DNA of 64,000 nucleotides, from positions 62,001 through 126,000 of the forward strand of contig CAWISP010000039.1 in assembly GCA_963838775.1 (NCBI GenBank). The letters run 5' to 3'. The position numbers and the translations under genes were made by a program. Origin of the DNA: Chersky-840 sp963838775 (GTDB lineage: Bacteria > Actinomycetota > Acidimicrobiia > Acidimicrobiales > UBA8190). Below, one piece after another: positions 18,391-27,619 of the stretch (the stretch's first letter is position 1; the number at the start of each line of letters is the position of its first letter). The notes below the pieces were generated by a model, which did no database searches, had not been told where the DNA came from, and was given only the letters and a program-made list of their open reading frames with translations.

Positions 18391-20205
18391 ATGAGCCGAC
18401 GACGAGCCAAAGGGGCGCACGCCGCACGGTCCTCCTGGGCGCAATGCGTCTCGGTCTTTGTCGTCGCAGCACTAGGGCGGTCGCGTGTCGCGGCCGTCGC
18501 CGGTCACGGTCGTCGACCTCGGCATGCCGCCCCGCTCCGCCTGCGGATCAACCCCCTGGTCGCCTGTCTGGTGGTGACCTCCCTGGTGGCGGGGGGCGCG
18601 ACCCTGGGGTCGTGGGGCTCCGGTGGAGCATTGGCCGACACCGTGACCCACCCGGGCAAAGGTGGTGGAAGCGTCTCGATCATGAACGGGATGGCCAATG
18701 CCTTCGCGAGCTCGCCAGGCGCCGCCATGCTTGCCCCGGCGAGCGCCCCGCCGGCGCCGGCGCCGCCGTCGCTCGAGGGCGCCCCGGCCCTGCGTCCCCA
18801 CGAAATCTTCGGGTTCGCCCCCTACTGGACGCTCCCCATCTCATCGGGGTTCAACCTGGCGGGACTCACCACCTTGGCGTATTTCAGTGTCGGGGTCGGA
18901 GGCGACGCCACCGTCCAGCAGAGCGGACCGGGATGGGTGGGCTACCAGAGCCAGGCGCTGGCCGATCTCGTCACCCGCGCCCACGGCGCCGGTGACCGGG
19001 TCGTGCTGACGGCCTCGTGCTTCAGCCCGTCGGCATTGGACAAGATGGCCGCCGACCCCACCGCCGGGGCACGGCTGGGGGCATCGCTCGTCCAGCTCGT
19101 GGCGGCGAGGAACCTCGACGGGGTGAACCTCGATTTCGAGGGGAGGGGGGCCAAGGACCAGGCCGGCCTGGACACGCTCGTCGCCGCCGTGTCGAGTGCG
19201 ATGCACCAGGCCAACCCCCACTGGCAGGTGACCATGGACACCTATGCCTCGTCGGCGGGTGACCCGGCCGGCTTCTACGACATCGCCGGGCTGGCCCCGA
19301 GCGTCGACGCGTTCTTCGTCATGGCCTACGACATGAACGACCGCAAGACGCCGTCCCCAACCGCACCGCTCACCGGCGCCGGGTTCACCGATCTCGACGC
19401 CCTTCAGCAATACACGGCGGTGGTGCCGCCCTCCAAGGTGATCCTGGGGGTGCCGTACTACGGCTACGACTGGCCCACCGCCGGCCCCGGTCTGGGCGAT
19501 CCCGCCACCGGCCCGGCCGCACCACTGAGCTATGCGCAGATCGCGGCGACCGGCGCACACGTCTACTGGGACCCCACGACCCAGAGCGCCTGGACCTCGT
19601 ACCAGGTCGGAGCCCAGTGGCACCAGACGTTCTTCGACGACCCGACATCGCTGGCGCTGAAGGCGCAACTGGCGGACACCTACCACATCGCCGGAGTCGG
19701 GATCTGGGCGCTGGGCATGGAGGGCAACACCCCTGCCATGCAGGCGGCGCTGGAGGGCAATGCCACCATCGTGAAGGGCCTCTTACCGGGTCCGACCGAC
19801 ACCGTGGCGCCCACGACGACGACACCTGCCCCCTATAGCTACACCGGGACGTGGAACGGGATGCAGGTGACGCTCAGCCCGGTCGACCCGGCGGCACTGG
19901 GCGCCGCGAAGGTTCCGGCCTCGATGCCACTCACCGGCTTCGTCACCAACGACCCGACGCGTCTGTGCCTGGCAGCCGAGGCCGCGTTGCCCGTGGCGTC
20001 GGTCGTGGGGTCCGCCGGTGTCTATGTCGTCACGACGGCGCCTCCGAAGGACTGCGCCGCGGGGACCTGGGAGTTCACCGTGTCCCCGGGCGCCCCGGGT
20101 GGCGCGCCGACCACCACTACCACGACGACCCCGACCGACACCACCACGTCGACGAGCGATCCCACCTCGACGACCTCGACGACCTCGACGACGCCACAGC
20201 ATTGA
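18391..20205 (+). CDS. Secreted glycoside hydrolase family 18-like protein
   Basis: A 604-residue exported or membrane-anchored protein. An unusually long basic N terminus leads to one hydrophobic segment (residues 52-78), a Pro/Ala linker, then a YaaH-like GH18 barrel starting IFGFAPYW near residue 133. The catalytic signature DGVNLDFEGR is at about residues 244-253, with both Asp and the acid/base Glu present. FFVMAYDMND and VILGVPYYGYDW match later barrel strands. A C-terminal domain from about residue 480 ends in a Thr/Ser-rich tail. Such proteins cleave chitin-like or peptidoglycan-like glycans. No clear ribosome binding site precedes the ATG. It ends 7 bp before the convergent acyl-CoA ligase gene. 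Confidence 0.85.
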   Translation: MSRRRAKGAHAARSSWAQCVSVFVVAALGRSRVAAVAGHGRRPRHAAPLRLRINPLVACLVVTSLVAGGATLGSWGSGGALADTVTHPGKGGGSVSIMNGMANAFASSPGAAMLAPASAPPAPAPPSLEGAPALRPHEIFGFAPYWTLPISSGFNLAGLTTLAYFSVGVGGDATVQQSGPGWVGYQSQALADLVTRAHGAGDRVVLTASCFSPSALDKMAADPTAGARLGASLVQLVAARNLDGVNLDFEGRGAKDQAGLDTLVAAVSSAMHQANPHWQVTMDTYASSAGDPAGFYDIAGLAPSVDAFFVMAYDMNDRKTPSPTAPLTGAGFTDLDALQQYTAVVPPSKVILGVPYYGYDWPTAGPGLGDPATGPAAPLSYAQIAATGAHVYWDPTTQSAWTSYQVGAQWHQTFFDDPTSLALKAQLADTYHIAGVGIWALGMEGNTPAMQAALEGNATIVKGLLPGPTDTVAPTTTTPAPYSYTGTWNGMQVTLSPVDPAALGAAKVPASMPLTGFVTNDPTRLCLAAEAALPVASVVGSAGVYVVTTAPPKDCAAGTWEFTVSPGAPGGAPTTTTTTTPTDTTTSTSDPTSTTSTTSTTPQH

Positions 20206-20212
20206 CGCCCCG

Positions 20213-21781
20213 TCACACCACGCGCGTGTCGTGGCCCTCCCAGTACCGCTCTTTGAGCAGGCGTTTGTAGAGCTTGCCGTTGGGGTCGCGTGGGAGCTCG
20301 ACCACGAAGTCCACGGTGCGAGGGCACTTGTAGGCGGCGAGGCGGTCGCGGCACGAGGCGATCAGTTCGGCAGCGGTGTCGGGGCCCGCCGTGGCGGGGT
20401 CGACGAGCTCGACGACGGCCTTCACCGCTTCGCCCATCTCGGGATCGGGCACGCCGATGACGGCGACGTCGGCCACGCGCGGGTCACCGGCGAGGACGTT
20501 CTCGGCTTCCTGGGGGTAGATGTTCACACCCCCGGAGATGATCATGTGGGCCTGGCGGTCGGTGAGGTACAGATACCCGTCGTCGTCGAGCATCCCGATG
20601 TCACCGAGGGTCCTCCATCCGCGGTCGTTCACCATGGAGGCGGTGGCCGAAGGGTCGTTGTGGTACTCGAAGGGCCGACCTCCCTCGAAGTACACGACTC
20701 CCTCATGGCCCGGACCCAGCTCCTGGCCGTCGGGGCCCACCACGTGGGCGGGGGTGAGGGGCCGGCCCACCGATCCGGGATGTGCCAGCCACTCCGAGGC
20801 CGTGATCCAGGTGGAGCCGATGTCCTCGGTCCCCGCGTAGTACTCGTCGATGATGGGACCCCACCACTCGAGCATCTGTCGCTTCACCGGAACAGGGCAC
20901 GGCGCGGCCGCATGCACGACCGATCGCAGGCTCGACAGGTCGTAGCGCTCCCGCTGGTCGTCGAGCAGGTGCAGCATCCGCACGAACATGGTGGGGACGA
21001 ACTGGGCGTGGGTTACCCGGTGCCGTTCGATGAGCTCGAGGCACAGGACCGGGTCGAAGTGCTCCATGACCACGACCGTCGCGCCCAGGCGGAGCATCGA
21101 CATGCTGTAGACGAGCGGCGCCGAGTGATAGAGCGGCGCGGGCGAGAGATACACGGACTCGGGCCCCGCACCCCGTCGTGCCAATGCCAGCGCGATCTGG
21201 ACCGGAACCGCGGTGGGGTCACCCATCGGAGTGCGCGGGAGCTCCTTGCGCACGCCCTTGGGACGACCCGTGGTCCCCGACGAGTACAGCATCTCGCGCC
21301 CTTCGCACTCATCGGAGACGGGGACGGGTTCGAAGGCCGCCACCGCGGCTTCGTAGGCATCGAAGCCGGAAATCCCCCCGCCGACCGAGAGCCGCACCGG
21401 CACACCGCTGAGGTCGAGGCCCGCCACGACCGGGGCCATGGCCGGTGTCGTCACAAGTGCGGTGGCACCGCAATCGTCGAGGATGTACTGCACCTCGGCG
21501 CTGCGCAGATGACTGTTGAGCGCCGTGTAGTAGAGCCCCGACCGCTGCGCCGCCCAAGCCACCTCGAGGAAGGCGGTGCCATTCTCCATGAGAATGGCGA
21601 TGTGATCACCGGTCCCGAGCCCTTCGTTGCGCAGCAACCTCGCCACACGGTTGGAGCGCTCGTCGAGCTCGCGGTACGAGAGCGTCATCCCGCTCCCCAT
21701 GATCACCGCCGGTGCATCGGGGTGCTCCCGGGCGCGAGTGGCGAGGTCCAAGGGAAAGGTGGGCTCGGAGCTCTGGCTCAT
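20213..21781 (-). CDS. AMP-forming fatty acid/acyl-CoA synthetase
   Basis: A 522-residue adenylate-forming ligase (ANL superfamily) that would activate a carboxylic acid to its CoA thioester. The AMP-binding P-loop MLYSSGTTGRPKGV is at about residues 158-171, the YAGTED motif is present, then GWRTLGDIGMLDDDGYLYLTDR with the ATP-ribose Asp and the hinge. The C-terminal catalytic Lys is in DPNGKLYKR. Length is normal for medium/long-chain or aromatic acyl-CoA ligases. ATG at 21781 begins MSQSSEP; an open frame upstream is low complexity. It is divergent from an enoyl-CoA hydratase (103 bp apart), so the two likely share regulation of a beta-oxidation step. Confidence 0.92.
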   Translation of the reverse strand: MSQSSEPTFPLDLATRAREHPDAPAVIMGSGMTLSYRELDERSNRVARLLRNEGLGTGDHIAILMENGTAFLEVAWAAQRSGLYYTALNSHLRSAEVQYILDDCGATALVTTPAMAPVVAGLDLSGVPVRLSVGGGISGFDAYEAAVAAFEPVPVSDECEGREMLYSSGTTGRPKGVRKELPRTPMGDPTAVPVQIALALARRGAGPESVYLSPAPLYHSAPLVYSMSMLRLGATVVVMEHFDPVLCLELIERHRVTHAQFVPTMFVRMLHLLDDQRERYDLSSLRSVVHAAAPCPVPVKRQMLEWWGPIIDEYYAGTEDIGSTWITASEWLAHPGSVGRPLTPAHVVGPDGQELGPGHEGVVYFEGGRPFEYHNDPSATASMVNDRGWRTLGDIGMLDDDGYLYLTDRQAHMIISGGVNIYPQEAENVLAGDPRVADVAVIGVPDPEMGEAVKAVVELVDPATAGPDTAAELIASCRDRLAAYKCPRTVDFVVELPRDPNGKLYKRLLKERYWEGHDTRVV

Positions 21782-21884
21782 CAAGGGGACATCTCTTTGG
21801 CGTCCGGGCCGCGGGAAGCGCTCACGGCGAGATTCTTGCCGATCTCGTCCGTCGTCATGCACAGTGAGCGACAGGGAGGGGCTC

Positions 21885-22559
21885 ATGGGTGAACTGGTGC
21901 AGGTGGCGGCCGTCGAAGGCGGTGTCGTCTCGGTCGTGCTCGACCGGCCGCAGAAGAAGAACGCGCTGTCGATCGCGCTGCGCGACGAGTTGAGCGACAC
22001 ATTGGACCGCATCGCGCTCGACGAGGGTGTACGCGTCGTCGTGCTGGGGGCGCGAGGAGACACGTTCTGCGCCGGGTTCGACCTCTCGGAGTTCTCGGTG
22101 GACGAGCCCGGCTTCCAAGAACGGTTGTGGCGGTCCTCGGACCGTTTCCACCGGACCGTCCTGTGGTTTCCCCTGCCCATCATCGCCGCCGTCCAAGGCC
22201 CGGCGTTGGCGGGCGGCTTCGATCTGGCCGTGATGTGCGACATCAGGGTGGCGACGACGGACGCGTGCTTCGGCCATCCTGAGCAGCGGTGGTCGGACGT
22301 CGTCTTCTCTCCCCTGGCGGATCTGGTGGGGTCGGCGGCGGCGCGCGACCTCTGTCTCACCGGTCGGACCATCGACGCCACCACGGCGTTGCGGCTGGGC
22401 CTGGTCTCGAGCGTGGTCGAGACCGACGAGCTCAGCGGCGAGGCCACCCACATCGCCGCCATGGTGGGGGGCGGTCCCCGCGACGCGCTCATGCGTACCA
22501 AGGCCAAGGCACTGCGCCGCGCCGGTCATCGACCCGAGACGGCCACACTGGAGCTGTAG
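21885..22559 (+). CDS. Enoyl-CoA hydratase/isomerase family protein
   Basis: A 224-residue crotonase-fold protein, somewhat shorter than the usual 250-270. Oxyanion-hole elements are FCAGFDLSEF (about residues 63-72) and GPALAGGFDLAVMCDIRVA (about 105-123). The position of the first catalytic Glu carries Asp (GGFDLA); the second Glu is in FGHPEQRW. This Glu-to-Asp pattern occurs in isomerase or hydrolase members, so hydration is not certain. GGGAGGGG precedes the ATG closely. The shortfall is at the C-terminal helical part, which may weaken oligomerisation. It is divergent from the acyl-CoA synthetase, forming a compact fatty-acid or aromatic-acid activation pair. Confidence 0.88.
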   Translation: MGELVQVAAVEGGVVSVVLDRPQKKNALSIALRDELSDTLDRIALDEGVRVVVLGARGDTFCAGFDLSEFSVDEPGFQERLWRSSDRFHRTVLWFPLPIIAAVQGPALAGGFDLAVMCDIRVATTDACFGHPEQRWSDVVFSPLADLVGSAAARDLCLTGRTIDATTALRLGLVSSVVETDELSGEATHIAAMVGGGPRDALMRTKAKALRRAGHRPETATLEL

Positions 22560-22635
22560 CGACCTGCTGCCGCGATCGGACCGAGTTGTCCGATTCCCGC
22601 CAGACCGGTACGCCGGGCTCGGGCACCATGGCGCC

Positions 22636-23445
22636 ATGGATGAAGCAACGGCGTTTCTCTCGGCACTGCAGTCCACGGCCCCGACGGCGCCCACCGCCTG
22701 CACGGGATGGACGGCGCACGAACTCGTCGCCCATCTCACGGCGGGTGCGGCCGAGATGGCGACGCTCACCGAGTCGGTCACGTCGGGACGAGGTGACCGC
22801 GCCACCACCGACTTCGCGGCGCGCGAGGCGCCGTACGTGGCGATGCCCGACGACGATCTGCGGGCCCGGCTGGTGGTCGAGGCCATGCGCCTGAGCGCCG
22901 CCATCGAGGTTGTCCAGACCACCGGACAGACGGTGTCCTTCGCGGGCCGCCGGCTCGACTCGAGGGCCCTGACGATGCACGGCCGCAGCGAGGCCGCCCT
23001 GCACCGGTGGGACCTCGCCGGCGACGACGAGGTCAGCCAGGACCTCTTACGACAGCCCGAGCTCACGGTGCATGCGTTGGAGGTGCTCAACAACATGCTG
23101 GAGGCTTCGCCCGAAGCGGTGGCCCGGCGCGCCGCGGTGGCCGACATCACCGATCTCCGAGCGAACTTCGGGGCACCCGGGCAACCGGACGTGGTGCTGG
23201 TGGTCGACGGCGCGCGAGCGCGCCTCGAACTCGATGAGCCCCGGGCCCGCTGCTGCGCAGCCGCCGATGCGGCCACCCGGCTGCTCGCCCTGTGGGGCCG
23301 GCGGTCTCCGACACGGCTCATCACGTGGGACGCCCACGAGCTCGCTGCTGCTGACGCGCTGACCACCTTTCTGTGGGGCGTCGAGCCCGCCACCAGCCCG
23401 ACGGGACCCCCGACCCGCCCGACCGCCCTGTCCGAAACCCGCTAG
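22636..23445 (+). CDS. DinB/maleylpyruvate-isomerase-fold protein (mycothiol-dependent type)
   Basis: A 269-residue protein of the actinobacterial MPI N-terminal family. The four-helix DinB-like domain has the metal-binding His residues expected for the family: one in ELVAHLTAG near residue 34 and a pair in MHGRSEAALHRWDL near residues 115-128. The C-terminal domain after residue 170 is an SCP2-like or MDMPI C-terminal fold. Some members are mycothiol-dependent S-transferases or isomerases; most have no known substrate. No good ribosome binding site is visible before the ATG. It sits between the enoyl-CoA hydratase and the alkA-ogt repair pair, all on the same strand. Confidence 0.8.
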   Translation: MDEATAFLSALQSTAPTAPTACTGWTAHELVAHLTAGAAEMATLTESVTSGRGDRATTDFAAREAPYVAMPDDDLRARLVVEAMRLSAAIEVVQTTGQTVSFAGRRLDSRALTMHGRSEAALHRWDLAGDDEVSQDLLRQPELTVHALEVLNNMLEASPEAVARRAAVADITDLRANFGAPGQPDVVLVVDGARARLELDEPRARCCAAADAATRLLALWGRRSPTRLITWDAHELAAADALTTFLWGVEPATSPTGPPTRPTALSETR

Positions 23446-23477
23446 CAGGGGCGATCGAGCCCGGGCAGGATGGCGCC

Positions 23478-24965
23478 ATGGTCGAGGACTTCGAGCGTTG
23501 CTATCGGGCGGTCTTGGCCCGCGATGCCCGCTTCGACGGCTGGTTCGTCACTGCGGTGACCTCGACGCACATCTACTGTCGGCCGAGCTGTCCCGCCCGC
23601 ACCCCGTCGCGGCCCAATGTCCGCTTCTATCCGAGCTCGGCGGCGGCGCAGCGAGCGGGGTTCCGCGCCTGCAAACGCTGCCGTCCCGACGCTTCTCCGG
23701 GGTCGCCGGCATGGAACGTGCGTCAGGACGTAGTGGCTCGCGCTATGCGCCTGATCAGCGAGGGCGTCGTGGACCGCGACGGAGTGGCCGGGTTGGCGGG
23801 GCGCCTGTCCTACAGCCCGCGCCAGCTCAACCGGCTCCTGCTCAGCGAAGTCGGCGCCGGGCCGCTGGCGCTGGCACGCGCCCAGCGGGCCCAGACGGCA
23901 CGCGTGCTGGTCGAGACCACCGAGCTGCCGGTGTCGTCGGTGGCGTTCGCGGCCGGCTTCGCGAGCGTGCGGCAGTTCAACGACACCATCCGCCAGGTCT
24001 TCGCGTGCACCCCCACGGAGTTGCGCCGACACCGCCGCCGTGACCAGGCCCGGTCCCCCGACAGCCTGATCCTGCGCCTGGCCCATCGCCTCCCCTACGA
24101 CACAACCGGGACCCTGGCGTTCCTGGGTCATCGAGCCGTCCCGGGTGTCGAGGCGGGCACGTCAAGCACGTTCGCCCGGACCCTCTCCCTGCCGCACGGG
24201 AGCGGCACCGTCGAGCTCACCCCCGACGAGAGGTACGTGCGTGCCAACCTGCACCTCGACGACCTCAGAGACCTGACACCGGCCGTGCAGCGGTGTCGAC
24301 ACCTGCTCGACCTGGACGCCGACCCCGTCGCCGTGGCCGACCACCTCGGCGCCGACCGGGTGCTCGGACCCACGGCCCGTTGCACCCCCGGGCTCCGGGT
24401 GCCCGGGACCGTCGATCCCCATGAGCTGGCGGTGCGCGCCGTCGTCGGGCAACAGGTCTCGGTGGCAAGCGCCCGGGGCGTGCTCGGGCGCCTGGTCGCC
24501 GAGCACGGCAAGGCGCTGACCTCTCCTCACCGCCTCGGACCGGGGTTCGGTTCCGAGACCCTGACGCATCGATTCCCCGACGTCGCCACGATCGCCACCC
24601 TCGACCCCGACGCACTCCCTCTCCCTCGCCGCCGGGCCCGGACCTTGGTGACCATGGCAGAGGCACTGGCGGGGGGAGGGCTCACCCTCGATATCGGCGC
24701 CGATGCCGAAGAGGCACGAGCCACGTTGCGCACACTGCCGGGTATCGGACCCTGGACCGCCGATTACATCGCCGTGCGAGGGCTCGGACACCCTGACGTC
24801 ATGCTGTCGGAAGACCTCGGGGTGCAACACGCCTTCGCCCGGTTGAACCTGGCTACGACCCCGGCGGCCATCGAAGAGGTCGCACGCCGGTGGCGACCGT
24901 GGCGCTCCTACGCCACCCTCCACCTCTGGGGATACCTCCACACGGACCAGGCCCGGGCCTCGTGA
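23478..24965 (+). CDS. alkA: Fused Ada-type regulator/AlkA DNA-3-methyladenine glycosylase
   Basis: A 495-residue three-part protein. Residues 1-80 form an Ada N-terminal zinc domain with the four Cys visible (IYCRPSC and ACKRC), which takes up methyl groups from phosphotriesters. Residues 85-185 are an AraC-type helix-turn-helix (VSSVAFAAGFASVRQFNDTIRQ). The rest is an AlkA-like domain ending in the helix-hairpin-helix LRTLPGIGPWTADYIAVRG with the catalytic Asp in MLSEDLGVQHAF. This is the same architecture as mycobacterial AlkA and lacks the methyltransferase domain of E. coli Ada. The gene overlaps ogt (GTGA), so repair and induction are co-expressed. ATG at 23478 was chosen because the Ada domain starts there. 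Confidence 0.93.
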   Translation: MVEDFERCYRAVLARDARFDGWFVTAVTSTHIYCRPSCPARTPSRPNVRFYPSSAAAQRAGFRACKRCRPDASPGSPAWNVRQDVVARAMRLISEGVVDRDGVAGLAGRLSYSPRQLNRLLLSEVGAGPLALARAQRAQTARVLVETTELPVSSVAFAAGFASVRQFNDTIRQVFACTPTELRRHRRRDQARSPDSLILRLAHRLPYDTTGTLAFLGHRAVPGVEAGTSSTFARTLSLPHGSGTVELTPDERYVRANLHLDDLRDLTPAVQRCRHLLDLDADPVAVADHLGADRVLGPTARCTPGLRVPGTVDPHELAVRAVVGQQVSVASARGVLGRLVAEHGKALTSPHRLGPGFGSETLTHRFPDVATIATLDPDALPLPRRRARTLVTMAEALAGGGLTLDIGADAEEARATLRTLPGIGPWTADYIAVRGLGHPDVMLSEDLGVQHAFARLNLATTPAAIEEVARRWRPWRSYATLHLWGYLHTDQARAS

Positions 24966-25483
24966 CGATGGCCCACCGTGTCGTGGACAGTCCCCTGGGC
25001 CCCATCAGACTGGAAACGGACTTGTCGGGCCGCCTGACCGGGCTCCACATCGGAGCGGCGTCCGGGCCCGGGTTCGAGCCCGGGACGTCACGTCACCCCG
25101 ACACCGAGGGGAGCGACGCCATCAGCGGTGTCCTCGACGATGTCGCCGCCCAACTCGACCAGTACTTCAGCGGAGCCCGGCGGTCCTTCGACATTCCCAT
25201 GGCGATGGAGGGGTCTTCGTTCCAGCGACAGGTCTGGGCCCATCTGCTCGACATCCCGTTCGGCACCGTCGTGAGCTATGCCCAGTTGGCCGAACGGCTG
25301 GGACGGACGGGGGCGGCCCGAGCCGTGGGTCATGCCAATGCCCGGAATCCGATCTCCATCATCGTGCCCTGTCACCGCGTCATCGGGTCCACGGGTCTGC
25401 TGACCGGATACGGCGGAGGTCTCCCTGCCAAGCAATTCCTTCTCGACCTCGAGGCAGGGGCGACGATTCAGTCGTCGGAGTGA
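24962..25483 (+). CDS. ogt: Methylated-DNA--protein-cysteine methyltransferase
   Basis: A 173-residue suicide repair protein that removes methyl groups from O6-methylguanine. The active site IIVPCHRV has the acceptor Cys at about 137, and the HTH DNA-binding stretch IPFGTVVSYAQLAERLG is just before it, with the helix-capping AVGHANARNP segment. The GTG start at 24962 overlaps the TGA of alkA, giving tight translational coupling; ATG at 24968 is an equally good alternative two codons later. Its 3' end overlaps a convergent small membrane protein gene by 16 bp. Together with alkA it forms a complete alkylation-damage response operon. Confidence 0.95.
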   Translation: MTMAHRVVDSPLGPIRLETDLSGRLTGLHIGAASGPGFEPGTSRHPDTEGSDAISGVLDDVAAQLDQYFSGARRSFDIPMAMEGSSFQRQVWAHLLDIPFGTVVSYAQLAERLGRTGAARAVGHANARNPISIIVPCHRVIGSTGLLTGYGGGLPAKQFLLDLEAGATIQSSE

Positions 25484-25731
25484 GCTCCGAGGTCCTGGGT
25501 CTCTCTGACCGCCATGGCCGTGCCCCACACCCCGACGGCCAGTGCCGCCACCACCACGGCGAGCAGCGCGGTCATGAAAGCTCCGCTGGCACCATCTCTC
25601 ATCGACATGGCGATCACCGCCGCGATGAACACGAGCAGGAAGACGCAGCCGTAGACGAACGGTCTGACGTTGCGGCGTGCGCTCTTCGACTCGGAGGCGA
25701 TCGGCCTCGAATCCACCATCGACATTGCCAT
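25468..25731 (-). CDS. Small two-helix membrane protein, unknown
   Basis: An 87-residue protein with two clear membrane segments: VYGCVFLLVFIAAVIAMSM (about 27-45) and a second at about 53-70 (LLAVVVAALAVGVWGTAM). Both ends are charged. The first residues include Met at 1, 3 and 5, so the exact start is uncertain. The stop lies 16 bp inside the convergent ogt gene. No family is recognised. The codon pattern and membrane topology support a real gene more than chance. Confidence 0.55.
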   Translation of the reverse strand: MAMSMVDSRPIASESKSARRNVRPFVYGCVFLLVFIAAVIAMSMRDGASGAFMTALLAVVVAALAVGVWGTAMAVRETQDLGAHSDD

Positions 25732-26481
25732 TGCTATCGGCGGGAGCAGGGACGACCTGAATGGTCGTTCCCCACTTCGTGCCTGGCGGGACCGATGTCG
25801 TCCGCATTCAACGCCCGTTCAAGGCTGGACGTTGACTTTGCGTGCTCAGTGCTCACACATAGTGAGATCAGCGGTTGATCCCTCTGCTCTCAGCTCGAGC
25901 CTCGATCGATCGGCGACTCGGTCCGCTGGGCGCCTAGGAAAGCTCCTGAGGGCCCCGGTCCGTGATGCACCTGGAATCGGACGTTTCGGAACATTGCAGC
26001 CTGCCTCGTGACCGTTTGTGCCATGCAGGTTCGGCCCGGCTCGACGGGCGTGCGCGTCGTCGCCGCCAATGGCAGTATGCGTGACGATGGAGTACCTCGC
26101 CGTAGCCCAGATGCCACGCCGGTGGTCGAGGACGCTACAAGGCACACTCCTCAGGCGGGGATACCGGCTCCCGCGAGCCTGGCATGCCGTACCGACCGAT
26201 CAGATGACGCCGGTCGCGTTGTGCGGATTCCGCTACACACGCGAACCACACCGGACGTGGCGACAGACGATGATCCCGAGACGCTGTCCCAAGTGCCAGC
26301 GTCTCGTCGAGCAATCCGAGTCGAACGCCCGGGATCCCTCGATGAACCCGCTCTGGGCTGTGCCCGCACAAGGGGTCGAGACACACGGAGTGGTCCCGGC
26401 CGGCTGAGGCCTCGACCGTCGGGACATGGCCGGGCATCCGCACCGGTGCGTGCACCAGCGCATGTGAGCCAGAATCGGGCC
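25732..26481. other. Region without a recognised gene
   Basis: About 750 bases between the small membrane protein and the methyltransferase. Several long open frames cross it on both strands, but their products are Arg/Pro-rich without domains, as expected of shadow frames in GC-rich DNA. Base composition is slightly lower in GC than its surroundings. No repeat, RNA gene or promoter could be supported. Confidence 0.5.
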
Positions 26482-27199
26482 ATGTTCCGCCACACTGCCG
26501 CGTGTCTATGACCTCTTGTACCAGGCTGCGGGCAAGGACTACGCGGCCGAAGCCACAACCCTTCATGAGCTGATCCAGCAACGATCTCCGCGCGCCGCGT
26601 CATTGCTCGACGTGGCATGCGGGACCGGTGGCCATCTCGTGCATCTCCGTCAGTGGTACGAGGTGGTCGGCGTGGACTTCGACCCGGGCATGCTCGACGA
26701 AGCACGACGCCGTCTGCCGGGTGTGACGTTGGTCGAGGCCGATATGAGACGGTTTTCACTGGATCGAACCTTCGACTCGGTGACATGTCTGTTCAGTTCC
26801 ATCGGCTACATGAGCTCGGAACAAGATCTCGATCGAGCCGTCGCCACCATGGTTTCGCATCTCGGTCCGGGAGGAGTGTTCGTGATGGATGGATGGATCC
26901 GCCCCGACGCCTGGACGGAAGACGAACCCATCCATCTGCTCAGCGCTTCAGACGCGAACGTGACAGTCGCCCGGATGAGTCGAAGTCGACGCGAGGGGAA
27001 CAGGACCTTTCTCGATATGCACTACCTCATCGGGTCGCGACACGGTCTCGGCCACGAGTTCGAGATCCACGACATGACGCTGTTCGAGCCCGCGCAGTAT
27101 GAAGCGGCTCTGCATCGTGCCGGGCTCATTGCCGTCGAGACGTTGCCGAGCCCGTCACCGGGACGAGACCGCTATGTCGGCGTCACCGCATCGCACTGA
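26482..27199 (+). pseudogene. SAM-dependent class I methyltransferase, frameshift at its N terminus
   Basis: From 26504 the frame encodes a full Rossmann-fold methyltransferase of about 230 residues. VYDLLYQAAGKDYAAEA is the typical helix before the SAM loop LLDVACGTGGHLVHL, followed by VVGVDFDPGMLDEAR (acidic ribose-binding residue) and VEADMRRF. Relatives methylate amino sugars or small metabolites in actinobacteria. The natural start MFRHTAA is found at 26482 in a different frame; one extra or two missing bases near 26502 separate it from VYDLLY. As read, translation could only restart at TTG 26516, cutting off the first helix. It stands apart from neighbouring genes. Confidence 0.8.
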
Positions 27200-27315
27200 T
27201 CAGGCGTGAACACTAGGTGTGACTGAATCGCGTCTTTGGCACGCGCAGAGAGCGTTTCCCTCACGCAAAAGGTGCCGCGGGTCAAGGAAAACCCCAAAAA
27301 CGCCGATAACTCAGT

Positions 27316-27597
27316 ATGGCCAATTCTCAGTTGAAGACACGTCCCGCCGTTTCGTACCGCAGTGACCGCCAGCGCCCGGAAGCAGAAGCACACAAAGGCG
27401 AGATCGCCGCTGTGGTCGTCGAGCGCACCGACGGTACCTGCACCGTGCTGTGGGCAGGGATCTGGCGCACCTTCAACAGCCGGCCCGAGGAGTGGCAGAC
27501 GCGGGGCGAGGCCATCAATGCCGTCAACTCCGTCGTCGGCGACATCCTGATCTGGAACGAGATGGCCCCCCACACTTGGGCGGCGCGAGCGGCCTGA
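27316..27597 (+). CDS. Small hypothetical protein
   Basis: A 93-residue soluble protein with no recognised domain. It has a basic N terminus (QLKTRPAVSYRSDRQR) and a more ordered second half with conserved-looking Trp residues (VLWAGIWRTF, EEWQTRG, ILIWNEMAPHTW), suggesting a small beta-alpha fold. No clear ribosome binding site precedes the ATG. The surrounding DNA carries a mobile-element remnant, so this may be a cargo or resident orphan gene. Coding is moderately likely on composition alone. Confidence 0.4.
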   Translation: MANSQLKTRPAVSYRSDRQRPEAEAHKGEIAAVVVERTDGTCTVLWAGIWRTFNSRPEEWQTRGEAINAVNSVVGDILIWNEMAPHTWAARAA

Positions 27598-27619
27598 CCC
27601 CGAAGTCCTGGCGTTGTCC

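Noticed and set aside
20147..20195. Repeats of TCGACGACC near the end of the GH18 gene as a regulatory element
   Set aside because: They encode the Ser/Thr-rich tail of the protein in frame, so coding repetition explains them.
26018..26407. 129-codon open frame upstream of the methyltransferase
   Set aside because: Contains a CPKCQ motif that looks like a zinc knuckle, but there is no second Cys pair and no ribosome binding site, and other frames are equally open.
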